From Enterococcus_I eurekensis (GTDB lineage: Bacteria > Bacillota > Bacilli > Lactobacillales > Enterococcaceae): a stretch of DNA of 56,587 bases. The notes beneath the pieces are model-generated. The model ran no database searches, was not told where the DNA came from, and saw only the letters and a list, made by a program, of their open reading frames with translations. Location: contig NZ_JBHSGT010000052.1 of NCBI RefSeq assembly GCF_042654605.1, forward strand, positions 1 through 56,587, in the 5' to 3' direction. Positions within the stretch are counted from its first letter, which is position 1. Every line of letters starts with the position of its first letter. The translations under genes were made by a program, and so were the position numbers. Below, in pieces: positions 50,266 to 56,587 of the stretch.

Positions 50266-51159
50266 TTAATCTTGCATTTCAATTTTTTCTAACAAATTCC
50301 CATCGAAAACACCACTTTGAAGCATCGCAATTTCGAATTTATATGGTGCCTTTTTATTTTTCTTATCTTCACCAACATAAGGTGTTTCTAATATTTTAGG
50401 AATCGTTACAAGTTGTGGATGATGAACGACTTTATTTAGCGCCTCAAAACCAATCTCACCAAAGCCAATATTGGCATGGCGGTCCTTTTTAGCCCCTTGA
50501 ATATTTTTCGAATCATTAACATGAACCACTTTCAAACGATCCAAGCCAATAATTTTATCAAATTCATTTAAGATACCGTCAAAGTCTTCACGAACATTGT
50601 AGCCAGCATCATGGATATGACACGTGTCTAAAGTCACGGACAATTTATCATTCAACGTAACACCTTCAATTATCTGAGCTAATTCTTCAAATGAACGACC
50701 CACTTCAGTCCCTTTTCCTGCCATTGTTTCTAGCGCAATTTGCGGAATTTGATCATTCGTTAAGACCTCATTTAACCCTTTAATAATTTGAGTAATCCCA
50801 GCATCAGCTCCTGCTCCAACGTGCGCACCTGGATGCATTGTGATTTGTGTCGCACCAAGTGCTTGTGCACGCATAATTTCTTCTCTTAAAAATTGTGTTG
50901 CAAAACCAAAATTCTCTGGTTTAATTGTATTGCCTAAATTAATAATATAAGGTGCATGAACGACCATATTACTCATGCCGTGGGCTTTCATAAATTCAAG
51001 ACCGGCTTCAATATTCATTTCTTCCACAGCCTTGCGACGCGTATTTTGCGGTGCTCCTGTATAAATCATAAAAGTAGTCGCTTGATAGCTAGCCGCTTCT
51101 TCGGCCGCTCCTAACAACATTTTTTTCCCACTCATCGATACGTGTGATCCAATTAACAT
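50266..51159 (-). CDS. nfo: Endonuclease IV (AP endonuclease)
   Basis: A 297-residue zinc-dependent enzyme that cuts DNA at abasic sites in base excision repair. The family signatures are MHPGAHVGAG, LDTCHIHDAGYN and HVNDSKNIQGAKKDRHANIGFGEIG, containing the histidine, aspartate and glutamate metal ligands. It is a complete TIM-barrel protein of the usual Gram-positive length. It stands about 75 bases downstream of the AEC transporter gene. Confidence 0.96.
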   Translation of the reverse strand: MLIGSHVSMSGKKMLLGAAEEAASYQATTFMIYTGAPQNTRRKAVEEMNIEAGLEFMKAHGMSNMVVHAPYIINLGNTIKPENFGFATQFLREEIMRAQALGATQITMHPGAHVGAGADAGITQIIKGLNEVLTNDQIPQIALETMAGKGTEVGRSFEELAQIIEGVTLNDKLSVTLDTCHIHDAGYNVREDFDGILNEFDKIIGLDRLKVVHVNDSKNIQGAKKDRHANIGFGEIGFEALNKVVHHPQLVTIPKILETPYVGEDKKNKKAPYKFEIAMLQSGVFDGNLLEKIEMQD

Positions 51160-51237
51160 CTATTTTCCTCCTAAAAATAATCCTAATTCTGAGTATGAAG
51201 GATTGCTACAAAAATAACAATTCTTTTGCTTGTCTTA

Positions 51238-52143
51238 TCAATGGAAAATAAGTAAAACTAAAGTCATCAAAGGCAAACTGACTAAAAAACTGATTGAAGC
51301 AGCAAAACCCAAGACCTCTTCTTTCACACCTGAAACAACCGCCAACATAATACTAAACAATGGAATCGGTGTTAATGCCAGTAAACTGAGCATTGATTTT
51401 GTTAAATTATCAAGTGGAGAAAAAGCAATTAATGTGATCATGATCGCTCCTAATCCGTAACGTAATAATAATACTTCAACGACTTCCTTAATAGAATCCT
51501 TTGGTAAACGAAACTCTAAATATAAACCAATCATAAACATCGATAAAAAAACGTTGGAAGCAGCCGCTGGTTGAGCTAAAGTTAAAACAAATTCCGGCAA
51601 GCTCCATTCAAAATAGCGAATAATAAACATAATTAAGTAGCTCATAAATGGTACTGATTTGGCCAATTTAATCAAACTGCTTTTAATTTTAATTTTTTTT
51701 GAATCCCCAATCATTCGGTCGACAATAATTTTATTTGCTCCTGATAAAAGCAAATTATTTCCGACATCAAACATTGAAACGAGCGGAATACCTAATGGAG
51801 CGACACTTTGAACAAAAGGTAACGTGAAATTGCCAATATTAAACCCGGATGTCCCAAATAAAAATAAAACTTTTGATGTTCGCTCACGATGACGCGTGTA
51901 GCAAAAAGCAATCGTTAATTGCAACACAAACCACAAAAAACCCCCAATCGTAAATAAGAGCAACGTTTTTTCAATCGTGATTGTAGCAAAATTGACAATA
52001 ATCACCGCTGGCAACGTGACATTCATAATGATTTGTGCAATCATCGTACCATCCGATTTGGTTAAAAATCCAATTCGTTTCATTATAAAACCTAAAAAAA
52101 TCATAAAAAATAAACTAACAGACTGCCAAATAATTGCTGACAT
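51238..52143 (-). CDS. AEC (auxin efflux carrier) family transporter
   Basis: A 301-residue membrane protein with about ten helices and the half-repeat motif NVTLPAVIIVNFA near residue 41. Bacterial members export or import organic acids such as malate or amino-acid derivatives; the substrate here cannot be named. It lies between tyrS and nfo and shares no obvious pathway with them. Confidence 0.9.
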   Translation of the reverse strand: MSAIIWQSVSLFFMIFLGFIMKRIGFLTKSDGTMIAQIIMNVTLPAVIIVNFATITIEKTLLLFTIGGFLWFVLQLTIAFCYTRHRERTSKVLFLFGTSGFNIGNFTLPFVQSVAPLGIPLVSMFDVGNNLLLSGANKIIVDRMIGDSKKIKIKSSLIKLAKSVPFMSYLIMFIIRYFEWSLPEFVLTLAQPAAASNVFLSMFMIGLYLEFRLPKDSIKEVVEVLLLRYGLGAIMITLIAFSPLDNLTKSMLSLLALTPIPLFSIMLAVVSGVKEEVLGFAASISFLVSLPLMTLVLLIFH

Positions 52144-52183
52144 AAATTTCCTCTTCCTCTTTTTTCATCCTCTAAGTGAAAGA

Positions 52184-52210
52184 GAGGCAATGTCTTGGTG
52201 ACAGTGCCTC
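52184..52210 (-). terminator. Terminator of tyrS
   Basis: GAGGCA pairs with TGCCTC around a 15-base loop, followed by TCTTTCA on the minus strand. The T run is poor, so confidence is moderate. Confidence 0.6.
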
Positions 52211-52235
52211 AACTTTTATTAATTCCACTTTTTAA

Positions 52236-53498
52236 TTAAAACTGTAATAAGTAATATTTTTTCTTACCGCGACGAATCACTGTAGAGTGTCCATCGATTT
52301 TATCACTGTCGCTAATCTCATATGTCAAATCTTGAACACGTTCACCATTAATATAAATGGCCCCATTTTGAATATCTTCGCGCGCTTGGCGTTTTGATGT
52401 TACAACTTTTGCGCTAATCAAGACTTCAACTAGATTTAACGAATCGTCTGCTTGAAACGTGTACGTTGGGACCCCTTTAAATCCTTGCTTGATTTCTTCG
52501 CCAGACAAGCCTTTGATTTCACCACTAAATAGTGCTTCTGAAATACGTAAAGCTTGTTCGTAAGCTTCGCTACCATGGACAAGTGTTGTTACTTCTTGAG
52601 CTAATGCTTTTTGAGCCACACGTTTTTCTGGTGCTGCAATAAATTCTGCTTCAATCGCTGCAATCTCATCTAAAGATAAGAAAGTAAAATATTTCAAGAA
52701 TTTAATGGCATCACGATCATCAGTGTTAATCCAGAATTGGTAGAATTCGTATGGTGTCGTTTTCGTTGCATCTAACCAAACCGCATTTCCTTCTGTTTTA
52801 CCGAATTTGGTACCGTCAGCTTTTGTAATTAAAGGCATTGTTAAGCCAAAACCTTGAACTTCTTTTTCACGACGTAACAATTCGATTCCTGAAGTAATAT
52901 TCCCCCACTGATCGCTTCCGCCAAGTTGTAGTAAACAACCATGTGCTTCGTATAATTTTACAAAATCGTAAGCTTGTAGTAATTGATAAGCAAATTCTGT
53001 ATATGAAATACCAGACTCAATTCGACGTTTGACACTTTCTTTACTCATCATATAGTTAATAGTAAAGTTTTTTCCGACATCACGTAAAAAATCGATTAAA
53101 AGCGTACTACCTAACCAATCGTAGTTATTAGCAATAATAGCCGGATTTTGTGCATCATCAAAATCAATAAAACGTGACAATTGATTTTTAATACTTTCAG
53201 ACCAGTTTTTCACTGTATCCAATGTATTTAACTGACGCTCTTGATCTTTGAATGATGGATCTCCAATCATTCCTGTTCCACCGCCGACCAAGGCAATTGG
53301 CACATGACCATTTTGTTGAAAACGACGTAACATTAAAACAGGTAATAAATGTCCTATGTGTAAACTATCGGCTGTCGGATCAAATCCCACATACAGTTTA
53401 ACTGACTCGTCATTTAATTGTTTCTCTAGTGCGACTTCATCGGTTGTTTGATGAATCAGTCCACGATCTTTTAATTCTTGAAAAAAACCTGATTGCAT
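52236..53498 (-). CDS. tyrS: Tyrosyl-tRNA synthetase
   Basis: A 420-residue class I synthetase that charges tRNA-Tyr. HIGH motif at 47-50 (SLHIGHLLP), KMSKS-equivalent KFGKT in TKADGTKFGKTEGN, and a C-terminal S4 RNA-binding domain (AKVVTSKRQAREDIQNGAIYING). ATG at 53498 has GGGAGG upstream; an in-frame reading 29 codons longer would cross the promoter. Unlike glyQS, the roughly 80-base leader is too short for a T-box and none was seen. Confidence 0.96.
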   Translation of the reverse strand: MQSGFFQELKDRGLIHQTTDEVALEKQLNDESVKLYVGFDPTADSLHIGHLLPVLMLRRFQQNGHVPIALVGGGTGMIGDPSFKDQERQLNTLDTVKNWSESIKNQLSRFIDFDDAQNPAIIANNYDWLGSTLLIDFLRDVGKNFTINYMMSKESVKRRIESGISYTEFAYQLLQAYDFVKLYEAHGCLLQLGGSDQWGNITSGIELLRREKEVQGFGLTMPLITKADGTKFGKTEGNAVWLDATKTTPYEFYQFWINTDDRDAIKFLKYFTFLSLDEIAAIEAEFIAAPEKRVAQKALAQEVTTLVHGSEAYEQALRISEALFSGEIKGLSGEEIKQGFKGVPTYTFQADDSLNLVEVLISAKVVTSKRQAREDIQNGAIYINGERVQDLTYEISDSDKIDGHSTVIRRGKKKYYLLQF

Positions 53499-53584
53499 TT
53501 TTTTTCCTCCCAACAATTGATGTTCATTGATAATAGTAACTGAAAACATCTTGAAAGAAAAGGCTCTTTCGTAAATTTGGCACA

Positions 53585-53590
53585 ATTATA
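53585..53590 (-). promoter_or_regulatory. -10 element of tyrS
   Basis: TATAAT on the minus strand, about 87 bases before the tyrS start. It lies only 22 bases from the -10 element of the divergent PBP gene, so the two promoters overlap. Confidence 0.55.
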
Positions 53591-53611
53591 TCTATTCGAT
53601 TTATTTTTTGT

Positions 53612-53617
53612 TATAAT
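53612..53617 (+). promoter_or_regulatory. Extended -10 promoter of the PBP gene
   Basis: TGTTATAAT (TG, one base, TATAAT), about 40 bases before the TTG start codon. No strong -35 hexamer. Confidence 0.65.
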
Positions 53618-53654
53618 AGTAGGGATTCAAATTTTAAAAACTGAGGTGACAAAT

Positions 53655-56093
53655 TTGCCGAAACCAACAAAAAAATTCAAAAGTTCTTCCCCTGGATGGT
53701 TTTATTTAAACGTTGGACTCCGGGTCGTTTACTCTGTTCTTCTAGTCGGTGTGTCTTTACTATTATTTGCTGGTGCATTAGGCGCTGGAATTGGTATTGG
53801 ATATTTCACCTATCTCGTTGAAGATATTAAGCTACCTAATAAAAAAGAATTTCAACAAGATTTAGGCGATTTAACACAAACATCGAAAATCGTTTATGCT
53901 GATAATAGTCTTGTTTCAACAATTCAATCCGATTTATTACGAACCAATGTTAAGCATGAAGAAATTTCACCACTAATCATGACAGCCATCGTAGCAACCG
54001 AAGATGAATATTTCTATGAGCATAATGGTATTGTGCCAAAAGCAGTTTTACGGGCGCTTGCTTCTGAGGTAACGGGTTTTGGGAGTAGTGGTGGTTCAAC
54101 CCTAACGCAACAACTTGTTAAACAACAAATCTTAACAAACGAAACCACTTTTGAACGAAAAGCCAATGAATTAATTTTGGCAACTGAAATTGAAAAACAT
54201 TTTTCTAAAGAAGAGATTATTACGATGTATCTAAATGTCTCTCCTTTCGGGCGTAATAACCGTGGGCAAAATATTGCTGGTGTCAAAGAAGCCACTTTAG
54301 GTATCTTTGGATTGCAACCCGATAAAGTGAATTTACCGCAAGCGGCCTTTATTGCGGGATTACCACAGAGTCCCATTGTTTACAGTCCTTTTACAAATAC
54401 CGGAGCATTAAAAGAAGAATCTGACCTATCATATGGCTTAAAACGAAAAGATTTTATCCTTTTTAGTATGTATCGTAATCATGATATTTCTAAAAAAGAA
54501 TACGAAGAGGCACTTGCCTATGACCTAGTAGCTGATTTTAGAAAACAAGAATCTGCCACTAAAAATACACAAGACTATCTCTACCAAGCAATTATGGCTG
54601 AGGCTTCTAAAATTGTTTCAAAAAAACTAGCTGATGAGGATAAGATAACCGCTGAAAAATTTGCCGAAGAAGAAACAAATTTACTTTATATGGACAAAGC
54701 CCTTACTAAATTGGCCAATGGCGGTTATATAATCAAATCAACGATTGATAAAACTGTTTACAATGCAATGCAAAAAGCTGTGGCCGACTATGGTTCTTAT
54801 CTAGATAATTGGTCTGGTGCAAGAATCGAAGTCGGAAACGTCCTAATGGATAACAAAACTGGGAAAGTTATTGGCTTTGTCGGCGGTCGTGAATACAAAA
54901 ATAACCCTTATAACCATGCTTTTAGTTCCCATCGTCAAGCTGGTTCTGCGATTAAACCCGCTTTAGTTTACGCTCCGGCTATTGATCAAGGCATTATCGG
55001 TTCTGAGACACGTGTTTCTGACTACCCAACCAATTGGAAAAATGGCGCAGATGCTGGAAAACCAATCGTAAACGCAATAAATACTGGTTCAAAAACGTTC
55101 CGGACAGTTCGTGAAGCACTCGATCAATCTGATAACATTCCAGCTTATCATATTTATCAAGCGCTTTGGGATTTCATGGGTTCTCCCTCTGCTGTATATG
55201 ACCAATATTTATCAAAAATGAATTATCCAAATGTATCAACATGGCAATATGAATCGGCTCCTTTAGGTGTTGCTGAAGTTACCACTTTACAACAAACCAA
55301 TGGCTTCCAAACGATTGCCAATAATGGTGTCTATCACGAAGGCTACGTCATTGAATCGATTGTCGATTCTGAAGGTAAAGCATATTACCAACATGAAGCC
55401 CAGCCTGTTAAAGTCTTTTCAAAAACTGCAGCTTCTATTACAACTGATTTATTACGGACTGCATTAAATCGTGGGTTAACGACGAATTTTACCAGTCAAT
55501 TAAGTAACCTTGATTGGAATCTAGGAAATTTAGATTGGATTGGCAAAACCGGAACAACCGATTTTAACGTTGACTCTTGGCTCGTCGCTTCTACCCCGAC
55601 CATTACGTTAAGTAGCTGGTCTGGTCGTGAAGACAGCAAACCCTCTGATGAAGGAGCTGGACAACGAACCGCGACTTATATGGCTTACTTAGCCAATGCG
55701 ATTTATCAAGCGAAACCAGATATTATGGGTGCAGGTCAAAGCTTTAAGATCGATCCTAGCGTTCGTCAAGATACTGTTTCTAAATTTACTGGAGTCAAAC
55801 CAGGTGGAACGATGACCATTGATAATATTACATTTAATTCCCCTAGTGAAACCGTTACTTCTTATTGGGCTAAAAATGGTCCAGCTGATTTAAGTTTCCG
55901 TTTTGGAATTGGTGGTACAGATGCTAACTACGCTGATTACTGGCGTAAAGTTGTTCCTAAACCGAAACCTAAGCCAAAACCAGAAACGCCGAAAAAAGAA
56001 GAAAACAAAGACGATAAAAAAGAGGAAGAAAAAGAAAACGAAAAAGAAGAGACGAAACCTGAAGATAAAGAAGATGAGAAAGAAACGCCCTAG
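53655..56093 (+). CDS. Class A penicillin-binding protein (PBP2A/PBP1b type)
   Basis: An 812-residue bifunctional peptidoglycan synthase. After a membrane helix (about 18-45) comes a GT51 glycosyltransferase with EDEYFYEHNG, GGSTLTQQLVKQ and IITMYLNVSPFG. The transpeptidase domain has SAIK in QAGSAIKP, SDN in LDQSDNIPAY and KTG in WIGKTGTTDF. The C-terminus is a low-complexity tail with KP repeats and many Lys and Glu residues. The start is TTG (53655), with GAGGTGAC a few bases upstream; a longer in-frame reading would include the promoter. Confidence 0.95.
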   Translation: MPKPTKKFKSSSPGWFYLNVGLRVVYSVLLVGVSLLLFAGALGAGIGIGYFTYLVEDIKLPNKKEFQQDLGDLTQTSKIVYADNSLVSTIQSDLLRTNVKHEEISPLIMTAIVATEDEYFYEHNGIVPKAVLRALASEVTGFGSSGGSTLTQQLVKQQILTNETTFERKANELILATEIEKHFSKEEIITMYLNVSPFGRNNRGQNIAGVKEATLGIFGLQPDKVNLPQAAFIAGLPQSPIVYSPFTNTGALKEESDLSYGLKRKDFILFSMYRNHDISKKEYEEALAYDLVADFRKQESATKNTQDYLYQAIMAEASKIVSKKLADEDKITAEKFAEEETNLLYMDKALTKLANGGYIIKSTIDKTVYNAMQKAVADYGSYLDNWSGARIEVGNVLMDNKTGKVIGFVGGREYKNNPYNHAFSSHRQAGSAIKPALVYAPAIDQGIIGSETRVSDYPTNWKNGADAGKPIVNAINTGSKTFRTVREALDQSDNIPAYHIYQALWDFMGSPSAVYDQYLSKMNYPNVSTWQYESAPLGVAEVTTLQQTNGFQTIANNGVYHEGYVIESIVDSEGKAYYQHEAQPVKVFSKTAASITTDLLRTALNRGLTTNFTSQLSNLDWNLGNLDWIGKTGTTDFNVDSWLVASTPTITLSSWSGREDSKPSDEGAGQRTATYMAYLANAIYQAKPDIMGAGQSFKIDPSVRQDTVSKFTGVKPGGTMTIDNITFNSPSETVTSYWAKNGPADLSFRFGIGGTDANYADYWRKVVPKPKPKPKPETPKKEENKDDKKEEEKENEKEETKPEDKEDEKETP

Positions 56094-56163
56094 CTTATCT
56101 TAAAGAAAAGGCTCTGTGTCAAATGATGTGGATGACTAATATTTTGTTAAAATGAACTGTTAT

Positions 56164-56587
56164 CTAGGCAGCGAAAACCATGGCGTTTTCGTTGCCTATT
56201 TTTTTATCCGAAAAACTTAATAGAATACGATCGCGATAATTATAAAAATTTCTGTAACCATAAGCAATTCGTTTAATCAGCTTGATTTTATTAATTGAAC
56301 CTTCCAAAGAACCGTTGCTTAAGGTAGATTGGAAAGTATTTTTAATTCGTGGTAGGTGTTTCTTTAAGGTAAGAATGGACGTCTCCATACTAGGTGAAAG
56401 CTCGTGTTTTTTCGTCATCAAAATAAGGTCTTTAAACCCTTCATAATCGTTTTTCTTCGAACAATAAAGTAAGTCTTGATAAAGTTGATAGGTCTCTTTT
56501 AATTGAGAATTAAGGCTCAATCCTGAATAATTCATACTTTTAATTAAAACCATGTGAAACTGCCTCACGGCAGCTTACAATTACTTT
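56164..56587 (-). pseudogene. ISL3-family transposase, C-terminal fragment
   Basis: About 134 residues of the C-terminal DDE transposase. The conserved stretch is NGSLEGSINKIKLIKRIAYG followed by YRNFYNYRDRI, preceded by LKETYQLYQDLL. The N-terminal two thirds lie outside the window. In the frame of this fragment there are stop codons (TAA) just upstream of VRQFHMV, at 56578-56584. The gene is therefore frameshifted, or another element starts near 56522. It is probably not functional as seen. Confidence 0.75.
56522..56585 (-). repeat. 64-bp end repeat, right copy
   Basis: Exact reverse complement of 1-64. Both copies diverge at the same base, so a repeated element probably has its edge here, or two IS copies share this block. 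It explains why the contig ends at both sides. Confidence 0.75.

Larger units (their letters stand above)
56110..56587 (-). mobile_element. ISL3-type insertion sequence, partial
   Basis: The outer end starts with GGCTCTGTGTCAAATGATGT (56110 onward), which resembles ISL3-family terminal inverted repeats. It lies 17 bases after the PBP stop codon. The adjacent AAAGAAAA could be half of an 8-bp target duplication. The rest of the element runs off the window. The last 64-66 bases are the inverted repeat shared with the left end. Confidence 0.8.

Noticed and set aside
53499..53585. T-box leader for tyrS
   Set aside because: The leader is only about 80 bases, and no T-box sequence or terminator/antiterminator pair is present.
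55903..56103. Lysine-rich open frame at the end of the PBP gene
   Set aside because: It is a frame-shifted reading of the low-complexity C-terminal tail of the PBP gene.

Overview
The window reads as a chromosomal segment of a low-GC Gram-positive bacterium of the Lactobacillales. An Enterococcaceae member (Enterococcus- or Vagococcus-like) fits best. The basis is AT-rich Firmicutes-type sequence with strong Shine-Dalgarno sites, a glyQS T-box, the Bacillus-type order dinG-ypmB-aspB-asnS, the block phoH-pgpH-ybeY-dgkA-era-recO-glyQ-glyS, a lipoprotein YidC, lactose/cellobiose-family PTS genes and an ISL3-type insertion sequence. Species was not determined. Both ends carry the same 64 bp in inverted orientation, so the window is probably a contig that stops in a repeated mobile element.

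Layout. 1-6.4 kb (minus strand): asnS, aspB, ypmB, dinG and a cold-shock protein. 6.5-12 kb: an eRF1-like (baeRF/Balon-type) protein, then a pyruvate-phosphate dikinase module in which a PpsR-type kinase/phosphatase and a CcpN-like repressor are divergent from ppdK, with a repeated operator-like motif in the ppdK promoter. 12-19 kb: tRNA-Arg(CCU), an Eis-like acetyltransferase, and a PTS EIIB-EIIA-EIIC operon. A near-perfect sigma-54 promoter precedes the PTS operon, and a LevR-type sigma-54 activator gene lies just upstream of it. 18.6-27 kb: a DEAD-box helicase, a Gfo/Idh oxidoreductase, a DUF4828-type protein, DacA, a YdcF-like membrane protein, an HD protein, a TrmH-family methyltransferase, acylphosphatase and YidC.

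27-37 kb is the conserved block glyS, glyQ (T-box), recO, era, dgkA, ybeY, pgpH, phoH, then yqeY and rpsU. 37-46 kb: a Zur-like Fur protein, a second PpsR paralogue, thrB, hom, a CzrA-like ArsR repressor with a large palindrome upstream, a phosphosugar mutase, trxB, a MATE transporter and glutathione peroxidase. 46-56 kb: a heterodimeric ABC exporter with a structured leader, yneF, nfo, an AEC transporter, tyrS, a class A PBP and the C-terminal part of an ISL3 transposase.

Most of the window is housekeeping. The parts most worth a second look are the eRF1-like protein beside a cold-shock gene, the two PpsR paralogues with a single PPDK, the sigma-54/LevR PTS locus with repeated motifs upstream, the ArsR palindrome, the ABC-exporter leader and the shared end repeat. 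There is no CRISPR array, rRNA operon or prophage. No gene-free stretch exceeds 300 bases apart from 12036-12353, which holds a terminator, a tRNA gene and the tRNA terminator.
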